A stretch of DNA of 64,000 nt, taken from Methylotenera sp. (GTDB taxonomy: Bacteria > Pseudomonadota > Gammaproteobacteria > Burkholderiales > Methylophilaceae). The notes under the pieces are model-generated. The model ran no database searches, had not been told where the DNA came from, and saw only the letters and a program-made list of their open reading frames with translations. A program made the position numbers and the translations under genes. Each line of letters starts with the position of its first letter. Within the stretch, counting starts at the first letter, position 1. The DNA is taken from assembly GCA_021732365.1 (NCBI GenBank), contig JAKFVD010000028.1, positions 1-64,000 on the forward strand, in the 5' to 3' direction. This document shows, one piece after another, positions 16,548 to 25,276 of the stretch.

Positions 16548-17807
16548 ATGACCAATACCATAGAGCATAACGACAAGCAACAAAACTCAACTGATGAGAT
16601 GGGGCTACGCGACGGGTCACATAAAACCAGTATTGATCAAGCTTACATTGCCAGAAAAAATTGGGGCGCAATGCTATTTATGTTGGCTATTCCACTGTTA
16701 TTCGGCAGTGCAGGCTATTTCGCATATTCCCGCTATCAAGCCCACTTGTTGACTAGCAAAGAGGAACAAAAGTCACATAAATTTACCGCAGAAAATACCA
16801 TTAAGCCAATGGGTGTTGAAGGCGAAGGTACACTGCTTAAACCCGCAGAAATGCAGGGTCAGACAACACCGATGCCTGATAACGCAAATATGGGTGTTAC
16901 ACCGATAGGCGTAGTACCTAATAATCAACAAATGCAACATGGGCAAACTATTACAGTTAAACCAAACCCAAGCCGCTATGATGCTGACATCCTGCCAGAG
17001 CAAGGCGAATCGCAATTAGCTGTAGCAACAGGTACTGCTAATCAAGGGCTGTACAACCAAAACACAAACATTAAGATAGCAAGACCCTTGAGCCAAGAGG
17101 TCGAAAGTGAGGGTACGTTCGACAGGTCTACTCGCTCTAACCCAGACGGTATGCAATTAACACCTACCTACACGCCTAAAACCAAGGCAAGGCTACTGGG
17201 AAACCGCAATTACGTGTTAGCCAAAGGCAATGAATTTGATTGCGCACTCAATACTGCAATTAACTCCTCTAATCCAGGCATGGTGACTTGCACCACGACC
17301 AGTAATAGTTATTCAGATAATGGCAAAGTAGTGCTAGTCGAGCGTGGCTCATTGCTTACAGGTGAATATACGGGGCTTAAGCATGGCGATACCAGATTAC
17401 GTGTGTTATGGGACAGAATCAAAACGCCTGAAGGTGTGGTGATTGCGCTAGATTCATTGGGCACAGATGCGCTCGGTCGCGGTGGTTTTGATGGGGATGT
17501 AGATAGGCACTGGTTGGAGCGTATTGGCTCAGCTTTCTTAATGTCCAGCTTTAAAGATTTGGTTGCTTATGAAACCGTTAAAAATAGCAATGCCAGCAGC
17601 AATATTGCCAGCGCAAGTTTCTCAAACACCCAATCCGCAGGCAATGACTTGGCCAGCCAAGTATTGAAACAAAGTATCAATATTCCGCCCACGCTCACTA
17701 AAAACCAAGGCGAACGCGTAGCGATTGTGGTGGCGCGTGATTTAGATTTTAGTGAGGTGTATCAGTTAGAAGCTAATGACAGCATGAGCGTTAGGGATAA
17801 GCAATAA
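16548..17807 (+). CDS. virB10: VirB10-type core-complex scaffold
   Basis: A 419-residue protein with a cytoplasmic start, one transmembrane helix near 38-58, a disordered periplasmic linker rich in Gln, Pro and Thr, and the conserved C-terminal beta-barrel (YVLAKGNEFDCALNTAI, CTTTSNSYSDNGKVVLVERG, LRVLWDRIKTPEGVVIALDS). VirB10 spans both membranes and senses ATP use by VirB11 and VirD4. It overlaps virB11 by one base. Confidence 0.9.
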   Translation: MTNTIEHNDKQQNSTDEMGLRDGSHKTSIDQAYIARKNWGAMLFMLAIPLLFGSAGYFAYSRYQAHLLTSKEEQKSHKFTAENTIKPMGVEGEGTLLKPAEMQGQTTPMPDNANMGVTPIGVVPNNQQMQHGQTITVKPNPSRYDADILPEQGESQLAVATGTANQGLYNQNTNIKIARPLSQEVESEGTFDRSTRSNPDGMQLTPTYTPKTKARLLGNRNYVLAKGNEFDCALNTAINSSNPGMVTCTTTSNSYSDNGKVVLVERGSLLTGEYTGLKHGDTRLRVLWDRIKTPEGVVIALDSLGTDALGRGGFDGDVDRHWLERIGSAFLMSSFKDLVAYETVKNSNASSNIASASFSNTQSAGNDLASQVLKQSINIPPTLTKNQGERVAIVVARDLDFSEVYQLEANDSMSVRDKQ

Positions 17808-19021
17808 TGCCTGACGATACTCAACATACTAAAAATCAGCAACGCCAAGCTGATTTAGTGCAACACGGCCAAGCCATAGGGAATGAGTTTCAAGAGTGTG
17901 AAATAAAAGGCGATGAAACCTTACGTCTGTTACTTGAACCGATTACGCATTATTTAAATGAAGACGGTGTGACCGATATTTTTGTAAATAAGCCGTATGA
18001 AATTATCGTTAAAAATGAAAAAGGCCGAAAAAAGATAAAAGCACCCTCGCTGAGCTTGGCACATCTTGAACAAATTGCGGTGGCGGTAGGAAATTACAGC
18101 AATCAAGGCATCAATAAGTCAGCACCTATTATTTCTGCCAACTTGCCGAACGATGAGCGTATTCAAGTGGTGCTGCCACCAGTGGTGCAAAAAGGCTTAG
18201 TCAACTTATCTATTCGTAAACCCATGATATTAACTAAAACCATGGCTGAATATGAGACTGATGCGCTGTTTTCAGAAACGGTGTGGTTACGACCGCGCGA
18301 AATGTCCTTTGATGCGCATGGCTTTAATGAACCCGATTTTAGTGAGTCTTGCTTGGCTCAAGCCATGAGCAAATTAAGTAAAGCCGATTTGCGTTTAATG
18401 GATTTACTCGAAAATAAGTCATTTGGTCAATTCTTCATTGAAGCAGTCAAGGTCGATAAAAATATCAGCATTGTCGGCGAAACGGGTTCTGGTAAAACGA
18501 CCTTCTCTAAAATGCTATGCCAGTCTATTCCACAGCATGAGTCGATTATTACCATTGAAGATGCGCGTGAACTATTTCTGCCGAATCATGAATATGTGGT
18601 GCATTTAACTTATAGCAAGGGCGGGCAAGGTCAAGCCAAAATTACGCCATCAGATTTGATTCATAGCACTATGCGCATGAACCCAGACCGTGTGTTGCTG
18701 GCTGAATTGCGTGGTGCTGAAAGTTACGATTACCTGAAATTGTTACTCAGCGGCCATGGTGGCAGCATCACCAGCTGGCACGCAGGCTCACCTGAAGAGG
18801 CCATTGGCCGCTTCATATTTATGGCAAAAGAACACCCAGAATCTACCGCCTATCAAGATGTAGCGATTAAACGCTTATTGTTAAGCGCCGTCGATGTCAT
18901 CGCGCATTTAGAAGCTCGATCCGTTTTTAATGAGAATGACGTACAAATAGGCACTGAATACAAAATGACCGCCATCTACTTCAATCCATTTAAAAAGCTA
19001 GAAGTTGCGCTAGAAACCTAA
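17807..19021 (+). CDS. virB11: VirB11-type secretion ATPase
   Basis: A 404-residue hexameric traffic ATPase. Walker A GETGSGKT near residues 224-231, an Asp box (TIEDARELFLP), Walker B (PDRVLLAELRGAE) and a His box (GHGGSITSWHAGS) occur in family order. It has a longer N-terminal region than the shortest VirB11 proteins. It lies right behind virB10, the usual position. Confidence 0.92.
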   Translation: MPDDTQHTKNQQRQADLVQHGQAIGNEFQECEIKGDETLRLLLEPITHYLNEDGVTDIFVNKPYEIIVKNEKGRKKIKAPSLSLAHLEQIAVAVGNYSNQGINKSAPIISANLPNDERIQVVLPPVVQKGLVNLSIRKPMILTKTMAEYETDALFSETVWLRPREMSFDAHGFNEPDFSESCLAQAMSKLSKADLRLMDLLENKSFGQFFIEAVKVDKNISIVGETGSGKTTFSKMLCQSIPQHESIITIEDARELFLPNHEYVVHLTYSKGGQGQAKITPSDLIHSTMRMNPDRVLLAELRGAESYDYLKLLLSGHGGSITSWHAGSPEEAIGRFIFMAKEHPESTAYQDVAIKRLLLSAVDVIAHLEARSVFNENDVQIGTEYKMTAIYFNPFKKLEVALET

Positions 19022-19045
19022 AATCAAGAAAAAAGGATACAAACC

Positions 19046-19768
19046 ATGAAAATCACGACTAAAAATATAACATTATTAGCCACCATTGCTGGCGCATTCA
19101 CGCTGGCAAGCTGCACGAATAATAGCGCCTTAATCGTACCTGATGGCGCAAAGCGCGTACCGATCAATCAGGCTGAAAACCAAGTGAAAGTCATACCGAC
19201 TATTAGTGCCACAAGCAATAATCCGTTCATGCAAATGCAAGCCGAAGTTGCAACCATGCAAGAGAAAATCGCGCAATTAGAAGCGCAGCTAACTCAAAAT
19301 AAATTAGAGCAAAGCCGCCTTCAAAACATGTCAAAGAATGAGGTTGTGTCAGTTATTGCAACAACACCAGAATCGCCTAAATTCCCTGAGATAGCACAAG
19401 CTACGCTACTAACCAGCACCTTATTTGCATTCAATCAAACAACATTACTAGAGTCAGGTAAATCTTCCTTAAGAAGCTTTGCAACATCAGTTAAATCCAT
19501 GAATAACGTTAAAGCCATTAGCGTCGTTGGCTATGCCGATAAACTAGGATCAGCGGCATATAACCATGCACTTTCAACTAAGCGAGCAGATGTTGTGCGC
19601 GCCTATCTTCAGTTTGAAAATAACCTAAGCTACATTCAATTTACAACCTTAGGCAAAGGTAGCGTCATTGGTTCGGCTGCCACACAAACCTGTAGCAACA
19701 AACTAGGTCGCCAAGCTTTAATAGACTGCCTATCCCCTGATAGACGTGTAGAAATTAACGTGTATTGA
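19046..19768 (+). CDS. Lipoprotein with C-terminal OmpA-like domain
   Basis: A 240-residue protein with lipobox LASC (about 20-23), a coiled-coil stretch (MQAEVATMQEKIAQLEAQL) and a C-terminal OmpA-like domain (LFAFNQTTLLESGKSSL, VVGYADKLGSAAYNHALSTKRA, DRRVEINVY). The last part normally grips peptidoglycan. Its place between virB11 and virD4 and the lack of a virB7 gene suggest it anchors or stabilises the outer part of the channel. That is inference. Confidence 0.75.
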   Translation: MKITTKNITLLATIAGAFTLASCTNNSALIVPDGAKRVPINQAENQVKVIPTISATSNNPFMQMQAEVATMQEKIAQLEAQLTQNKLEQSRLQNMSKNEVVSVIATTPESPKFPEIAQATLLTSTLFAFNQTTLLESGKSSLRSFATSVKSMNNVKAISVVGYADKLGSAAYNHALSTKRADVVRAYLQFENNLSYIQFTTLGKGSVIGSAATQTCSNKLGRQALIDCLSPDRRVEINVY

Positions 19769-19792
19769 AAACTGGCCAACGAGCTAACATCC

Positions 19793-21907
19793 ATGATTCA
19801 TCCAATTTCAGCATTCTACAAAGACCATAGAACTGCACTAAAAGCCACAGGTGTGCTGCTGATTATATTAGTAGCATTTCCATTGACCATGCTCCTAGCT
19901 GGGGCTATGGTGCTGGCCGCCTTCAAAATTAACCCCTTACACTACGGCGCGGCGGTCTATTTTTGGGCATGGCCAGATTATTTGAATGCTTATCTAAACG
20001 GGGGACTAGTTGGTCAAGGTAAACGCATTGCAGTAACAGGTGGTGCTAGCGTATTGCTTATTTACGTTACGATCCCATTGCTAGCGCTACTTGCAACGCG
20101 TCAAAGACGCGAACTACACGGTAGCGCACGCTGGGCAACGCACGGCGAGGTGGTTAAATCAGGCTTGCTTGGCAATCAAGGTATTGTGGTTGGTAAATAT
20201 AGAGGCCAAACATTACGCTTTCCTGGGCAACAATTTGTGATGCTGGCTGCACCTACCCGTAGCGGTAAAGGGGTGGGCGTAGTTATTCCTAATTTATTGA
20301 GTTATGAAGAGTCTGTCTGCGTACTCGACATCAAACAAGAAAACTTTGACATCACTGCGGGCTATCGTAAGGATGTACTGAAGCAAGAAATTTACTTATT
20401 CAACCCGTTCGCTGAAGACCTAGACGACAACGGCAAGCCCGCACCACGCACGCACCGATACAATTTCTTTAGTGCCATCAGCAAAGGCGTATTCCGCGTG
20501 GGTGACATATTCAACCTTGGCAACGCCATTTGGCCAAGTGGTGGTAAAGACGCTTTTTGGAACGATAATGCGCGCAATCTGTTTTTAGCCGTGACGTTGT
20601 TTTTATGCGAGCTGCGTGACCAGCGTGAGGAAGAGGGCATAGGGTCAACATTACCAGACTATCCTGTCACCATGGGTGAAGTGCTACGCCAAACTTCAGG
20701 TCGCGATTCAGGCTTACCGATTAAACAATATTTTGAAGAAAAAATCATGCCCTACGCATGGTTGAGTAGCGAATGCCGTGGTGCCATGCGTAACTTTTTA
20801 AGTTCTAGTGATGATGTACTGTCATCCATATTAAGCACTTTCAACGCACCATTATTGCCCTGGCGCAATCCGATTGTCGATACTGCCACCAGTGCCTGTG
20901 ACTTTGATGTACGCGACGTGCGTAAAAAGAAAATGTCGATTTATATTGGCATTACTCCGAATAAATTAGGCGATGCCAAGCTCATTATCAATTTGCTATT
21001 TAGCCAGTTAGTCAATCTCAATACCAAAGAATTGCCGCAAAAGAATCCAACAGTACTCAAATATCAATGCCTGTTACTCATGGACGAATTTACCAGTATT
21101 GGTGTGGTGAACATCATCGCCACCGCCGTGAGCTACATTGCAGGCTATAACTTGCGTCTATTACCGATTATACAAAGCACCGCGCAATTAGAATCGCCTA
21201 GCAATTATGGTAAAGATGATGCGAGAACACTGATGACGAATCATGCTATGCAGATTGTCTATGCACCACGTGATCAAAAAGATGCCAATGACGTGTCAGA
21301 AAGTCTAGGCTACATCACCGAAAAAAGCCGTAGCATTAGCCGTAGCCATGGTTACGGCAAAAGCGGCGGCGGCTCCGAAAGTATCTCAGACCAACGCCGT
21401 GCCTTGCTCCTGCCGCAAGAAGTCAAAGAGATTGGGCAGTGGAAAGAAATCATCCTGTTAGAAAACGTTAAACCTATCCTTTGCGACAAAATTCGCTACT
21501 TTGATGACCCTGAATTCACCAGTCGCTTACGCACACCCCCCACAATTGCAGCGATTGATATTGATCTGTTTGTTGCTAAAACCAGCGGTAAAAAACGTGA
21601 GATTGAAGATGGCGAAATAGACCTAGATGAATATGCACTGAGACCGTCTTTTAACGCTGAATACCTAGATATTTACGACAAAATAGCATTACCGCCTGCC
21701 ACAGACCCACTAGATGAAGAGGAGGTCAATCAATATATATTAGATAGCCTCGAAGCTATGCATATACCTAAAGCAGCGCTAGCCAAGATTGACTTTAACT
21801 TGGATGTACTGGATGAAGTTAAAGCCGTCATGCATACAACAGGTTTAGATGCTGAAACTGCACGTGCGCGCGCAGAAGACGCTTTCGCTGGGTTGGAGTT
21901 AAATTGA
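19793..21907 (+). CDS. virD4: VirD4/TraG-type coupling protein
   Basis: A 704-residue coupling ATPase that brings the relaxase-DNA complex to the channel. Two N-terminal transmembrane helices (about 17-45 and 75-100) precede HGSARWAT, the Walker A APTRSGKG near 154-161, VLDIKQEN and Walker B CLLLMDEF. The C-terminal portion beyond about 570 is acidic and element-specific. It starts the transfer end of the operon before the mobilisation genes. Confidence 0.92.
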   Translation: MIHPISAFYKDHRTALKATGVLLIILVAFPLTMLLAGAMVLAAFKINPLHYGAAVYFWAWPDYLNAYLNGGLVGQGKRIAVTGGASVLLIYVTIPLLALLATRQRRELHGSARWATHGEVVKSGLLGNQGIVVGKYRGQTLRFPGQQFVMLAAPTRSGKGVGVVIPNLLSYEESVCVLDIKQENFDITAGYRKDVLKQEIYLFNPFAEDLDDNGKPAPRTHRYNFFSAISKGVFRVGDIFNLGNAIWPSGGKDAFWNDNARNLFLAVTLFLCELRDQREEEGIGSTLPDYPVTMGEVLRQTSGRDSGLPIKQYFEEKIMPYAWLSSECRGAMRNFLSSSDDVLSSILSTFNAPLLPWRNPIVDTATSACDFDVRDVRKKKMSIYIGITPNKLGDAKLIINLLFSQLVNLNTKELPQKNPTVLKYQCLLLMDEFTSIGVVNIIATAVSYIAGYNLRLLPIIQSTAQLESPSNYGKDDARTLMTNHAMQIVYAPRDQKDANDVSESLGYITEKSRSISRSHGYGKSGGGSESISDQRRALLLPQEVKEIGQWKEIILLENVKPILCDKIRYFDDPEFTSRLRTPPTIAAIDIDLFVAKTSGKKREIEDGEIDLDEYALRPSFNAEYLDIYDKIALPPATDPLDEEEVNQYILDSLEAMHIPKAALAKIDFNLDVLDEVKAVMHTTGLDAETARARAEDAFAGLELN

Positions 21908-21930
21908 AACCAAAAGGATTGAAGACCCAA

Positions 21931-21969
21931 GTGTTGATGGTCTTTAAAGCAATCAACATAAATCAACAC
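21931..21969. promoter_or_regulatory. Inverted repeat before the mobilisation genes
   Basis: GTGTTGAT at 21931-21938 is answered by ATCAACAC at 21962-21969, with another ATCAAC at 21952-21957. It lies in the gap between virD4 and the KfrB-domain gene. It could be an operator or part of the transfer origin; no nic-like sequence is seen beside it. Confidence 0.3.
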
Positions 21970-21995
21970 CTACTTTGCATGATAGGAATAACAAT

Positions 21996-22565
21996 ATGGC
22001 TACAACAACAGTAGTACCCGATACAGCAGCAAAAAACGGCCTAGCCGTGACAGACATTATTAAGATGGATGCCAATAGGATTTATGGCCAAGGTACTCAA
22101 GTGTACCCAGCTAAGCCAGGTGCAGTATACAAAGGCGATATTACCATTCTTGATACCCATGTCTTGCAAGAGATTGGTAAAAACTCGGTCATTTTGCATG
22201 AAAAATCTAAACTGGATTATGCTTCTGAAGAGTTTAAGAAAACTGCAGAAAGCTTACGTCGTCCTGATGTTGCCATCTATTATCAAGATGACAATAAAAA
22301 CCCAACCGATACCGCAAAGGTATTTCCGTTTAGCCCCGCCAAAGATGACTTAGAGCGCGTCGTTGCTGGTCTTAAAAAGTCCGCTAAAGAATTAAATATG
22401 CCTAACATGGATAACGTCCTTGATTCGCTGGCAGGGCGCTCATGGGAGCGTAATCAAGAAATACGCAAGCATATCAAAGATGAGAAAGTAGCGGCCAAAG
22501 AAGCGAAAGCGGCCAGCTTGCCCTCTAAGCCAGCCACGCCTCAGCAAAAAGCACCCAAACGTTAG
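21996..22565 (+). CDS. KfrB-domain-like accessory protein
   Basis: A 189-residue hydrophilic protein. Residues about 35-70 (VYKGDITILDTHVLQEIGKNSVILHEKSKL) resemble the KfrB domain known from IncP plasmid KfrB and from large mobilisation proteins; the C-terminus is Lys/Ala-rich. Its role here is unknown, but it lies directly upstream of an LPD7 protein, MobC and relaxase, parts that are often fused in other elements. Start at the ATG at 21996 because AGGAATAAC lies before it; an in-frame ATG at 21975 is possible. Confidence 0.5.
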   Translation: MATTTVVPDTAAKNGLAVTDIIKMDANRIYGQGTQVYPAKPGAVYKGDITILDTHVLQEIGKNSVILHEKSKLDYASEEFKKTAESLRRPDVAIYYQDDNKNPTDTAKVFPFSPAKDDLERVVAGLKKSAKELNMPNMDNVLDSLAGRSWERNQEIRKHIKDEKVAAKEAKAASLPSKPATPQQKAPKR

Positions 22566-22646
22566 TTGCTAAAAGCATTGTTAATGAACCTACAACGCTG
22601 GTCATGCCAATGGCTGGCTTTCACTTAAGTCAGAGGACTAATAACC

Positions 22647-23459
22647 ATGGCCAGCAATAAAAAAACCAAGCTAGAAATAACCAATACAGAAAAAACAAGT
22701 ACAAATCAATCTATGGCAGTTGATGAAGCTTCAATTAAAGACAATACTAAATTACACCGACTGCTAGTAGATGAAATTCCAGATTCAGTGTTGAGACGTT
22801 ATGCCATTAAAGACCATCTATACTATTCTAAAGACCGTACCAAAGGCCTAGCATTTGAAGACAAAGGCAAATCTATCAGTGCCAAAACGTCCGATGCTGA
22901 TGATATACGCGCCATGATAGAACTTGCCAAAGCTAAACATTGGTCAAAAATAAAAATCAGCGGTACAGATGAGTTTAAAAAAGAGGTGTGGTTAGCCGCC
23001 AGCATGCAAGGCTTGGAGGTAGAAGGCTACACACCTAGTGCGCAAGATGTTGCCTTACTTGAAGACACTAAGCGTCGTATACAAAATAAGATTGAGTTTG
23101 CTGAACCTAGGGTAGCCATCGACCAAGACAAAACGCAAGCGCAAAAAGAGGTAGAACTAGCCGCCGATAAAACCACTGCTGACAAGTCAGTCAAATTTAA
23201 ATACACACCTACTGCTGCTGAAGTAGCCATCATTGAAGCTGCCAAAGCCAAAGGTGCAAGCCCTAAGTTGCAGGCGTCTATGAAGCAGAAATTAACGGTT
23301 GCGGTTAGTCAACTCAAAGCCATGGGAATAGAAATTCCTAAGCCAAAAATCTACGATACTAAAGGGCAAGGCATTAGTGATAAAACGGCGATTGATGCGA
23401 TGGACAGCTCAACCATTCAAAAGCGCATTACACAGCCACAAGTTGCGCCTAGAAGATAA
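22647..23459 (+). CDS. LPD7-domain protein, mobilisation accessory
   Basis: A 270-residue protein. Residues about 35-125 hold the LPD7 pattern: AIKDHLYYSKDRTKGLAFED, then ADDIRAMIELAKAKHWSKIKISG and FKKEVWLAASMQGLEVEGY. This domain is commonly the C-terminal part of relaxases; here it is a separate protein and the relaxase is short, so they may act as a split pair. The C-terminal half is Lys/Ala-rich. The stop codon overlaps the mobC start. Confidence 0.65.
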   Translation: MASNKKTKLEITNTEKTSTNQSMAVDEASIKDNTKLHRLLVDEIPDSVLRRYAIKDHLYYSKDRTKGLAFEDKGKSISAKTSDADDIRAMIELAKAKHWSKIKISGTDEFKKEVWLAASMQGLEVEGYTPSAQDVALLEDTKRRIQNKIEFAEPRVAIDQDKTQAQKEVELAADKTTADKSVKFKYTPTAAEVAIIEAAKAKGASPKLQASMKQKLTVAVSQLKAMGIEIPKPKIYDTKGQGISDKTAIDAMDSSTIQKRITQPQVAPRR

Positions 23460-24001
23460 TGAATTTAGCAGGGCGCATTACCTTTAGGACAAATTTGAAA
23501 AATGAATGGGAACAGTACTGCACGCAAAGTGGCATTAGTCCCAGTGAAGCTTTACGCCAACTCATTAGCAAAATCCTCACTGGACGCTCTGCTTTAGATA
23601 AGGTGCTGAATATTCCTCAAGGCGTGCTACCAAAACCAGAAAATAGCCCCTTAAAAAATCGCATTGAGATTCGGCTTACTGACAAAGAGTCTGACAAGCT
23701 CGCTGAGCACGCTGAAAAGAGTGGCTTCAGCCCTTCGCAATGGTTAGTGACCTTAGTGCGCTATCAATTCATTAAACATACGCCGTTAAATGTCCTAGAA
23801 CTAGACAAGCTAGATGAGCGACTTTATCAAATTCGGATGATAGGCCAGAATCTCAATCAAATCGCCCGCGCATTAAATAGCCATGAGCTGAGTAGCTCGC
23901 AGGTCGATGTTATGCCGATGCTGCAAGAATTATTGAAAGTGCTGGACGAAGACAGAAAAGCCTTAAAAGCGATTGCTAGCCATAATTTAGATCGCTGGTA
24001 G
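23459..24001 (+). CDS. mobC: MobC-like relaxosome protein
   Basis: A 180-residue protein with two ribbon-helix-helix-like parts (ITFRTNLKNEWEQYCTQSG and IEIRLTDKESDKLAEHAEKSGFSPSQWL) and the conserved MobC helix IRMIGQNLNQIARALN near 124-139. MobC proteins bind the transfer origin and help the relaxase open DNA. The start overlaps the upstream stop by one base, and the relaxase starts 11 bp downstream. Confidence 0.8.
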   Translation: MNLAGRITFRTNLKNEWEQYCTQSGISPSEALRQLISKILTGRSALDKVLNIPQGVLPKPENSPLKNRIEIRLTDKESDKLAEHAEKSGFSPSQWLVTLVRYQFIKHTPLNVLELDKLDERLYQIRMIGQNLNQIARALNSHELSSSQVDVMPMLQELLKVLDEDRKALKAIASHNLDRW

Positions 24002-24012
24002 CTATTTTTATT

Positions 24013-25002
24013 ATGGCTAGACCAAAAAGATTCATTGATGGATTGTTGGTGAATTGGGGCGACGATTTATTTTACCCGCCAGTGCGTCCGACTAAAACTC
24101 CAACAAGTAAACCATTGGGCTGGGCTAACATCATCATGCCCGATAAGCCTGCGGCCATACGCGCTCAAATAACCCGCACCACTCAAAAAACACCTGAAGT
24201 GATGGTTAAAATTACCAGCAAGATGGGTGCAGGTAAAGGCATGGTTGCCATTGCAAATCACCTTGATTACATTTCACGTAATGGCAAAGTCAACCTCGAA
24301 GACCATGAAGGCCGCTTACTCAACGGCCGTGCCGATGTGAAAGATATTAAAAATGACTGGGCTGAAGACATTCCTGAAATATCCAAGCGGCGCGAAACCA
24401 TTAACGTCATATTTTCTATGGCGAAAGGTACGCCTGCTGCCGAAGTGAAAGAAGCCGTACGTGAATATTTAAAAGAAGAGTTCGGTGGTAAGCATGAGTA
24501 CGTATTTGCCTTGCATAACGATACTGATAATCCGCATGTGCATGTTTGCATCAAAATGGCACCTATTAAAACACGCAGCAAACGGCTAAACCCACGTAAA
24601 AATGACTTACAACGCTGGCGTGAAGGCTTTGCACAAAGCCTGCGTAAATATGGCATTGCGGCCAACGCCACACCGCGTAAAACTCGCGGCGTGACACAGC
24701 AACCCTTACATCAATATCAACTGCATCAATCCGCTAGGCAGCAGCACCCAATTTCCAGAAAATCCGTAAAAACAAACGTTGAAGCGCATACCAAAGAAAT
24801 TCACGCTTGGGCAAATATCGCTAATATACTAGCAAAATCTGAAGACATAAGTGATCGAGCTTTGGCTAAAGAGGTTGTTGCTTTTATGGCTAAGCAACCT
24901 ATTCAGCAGGTGGGTAATATGTCAGTTCAAAAAAGCAACGACGACATATCAACGCCAACCGAACAGTTGTCTACTGGAATTAAATCAAGATGGTATTCGT
25001 AA
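24013..25002 (+). CDS. mobA: MOBP/VirD2-type relaxase
   Basis: A 329-residue relaxase expected to nick the transfer origin and lead the strand into the recipient. The metal-binding histidine motif is HNDTDNPHVHV near 172-182. Upstream, MVAIANHLDYISRNG holds the candidate nucleophile tyrosine (DYISRNG), as in many MOBP proteins. It is short, with no helicase or primase tail after about 220, and LPD7 is encoded separately. It is the last gene of the operon; a terminator lies 56 bp downstream. Confidence 0.85.
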   Translation: MARPKRFIDGLLVNWGDDLFYPPVRPTKTPTSKPLGWANIIMPDKPAAIRAQITRTTQKTPEVMVKITSKMGAGKGMVAIANHLDYISRNGKVNLEDHEGRLLNGRADVKDIKNDWAEDIPEISKRRETINVIFSMAKGTPAAEVKEAVREYLKEEFGGKHEYVFALHNDTDNPHVHVCIKMAPIKTRSKRLNPRKNDLQRWREGFAQSLRKYGIAANATPRKTRGVTQQPLHQYQLHQSARQQHPISRKSVKTNVEAHTKEIHAWANIANILAKSEDISDRALAKEVVAFMAKQPIQQVGNMSVQKSNDDISTPTEQLSTGIKSRWYS

Positions 25003-25057
25003 AGTTTTTAGTATTATCAAAACTTAGGGAATACTACAAAGTAGTTAAATTTTGTAA

Positions 25058-25079
25058 AAGAATGTTGATTCTTCTTTTT
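25058..25079 (+). terminator. Terminator of the transfer operon
   Basis: Arms AAGAAT (25058-25063) and ATTCTT (25068-25073) around GTTG, followed by CTTTTT. It lies 56 bp after the relaxase stop. The stem is short and AT-rich, so strength is modest. Confidence 0.5.
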
Positions 25080-25276
25080 GACAGTCTGCATTGTGGCAAG
25101 CCAATTTAGGTGTCATGGGGCAAGTCGCGACCCTAAGCTGACTGTTAAATCTGATGTAAGGAATTTTAATCTCTAGTATTTTTGTCACTTTACATTTCCA
25201 TAGCACCGCCAATTATTTAAAATAGAACGAATAATCCTGCCACTGGTGTAACTTCAAGCAACCCCCCACCGCTATA
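25080..25276. other. Gap with TGACAGTC-type repeat and a nic-like sequence
   Basis: ACAGTC at 25081-25086 and GACTGT at 25140-25145 form a widely spaced inverted repeat related to that at 1575-1612. ATCCTGC at 25234-25240 matches the core of MOBP nic sites (ATCCTG, cut after G). Its place just beyond the relaxase is suitable for a transfer origin, but no strong adjacent inverted repeat is visible, so this is tentative. Confidence 0.3.

Noticed and set aside
16989..16996. Second ATCCTGCC nic-like match
   Set aside because: It lies inside virB10 coding sequence; such short matches are expected by chance in 64 kb.
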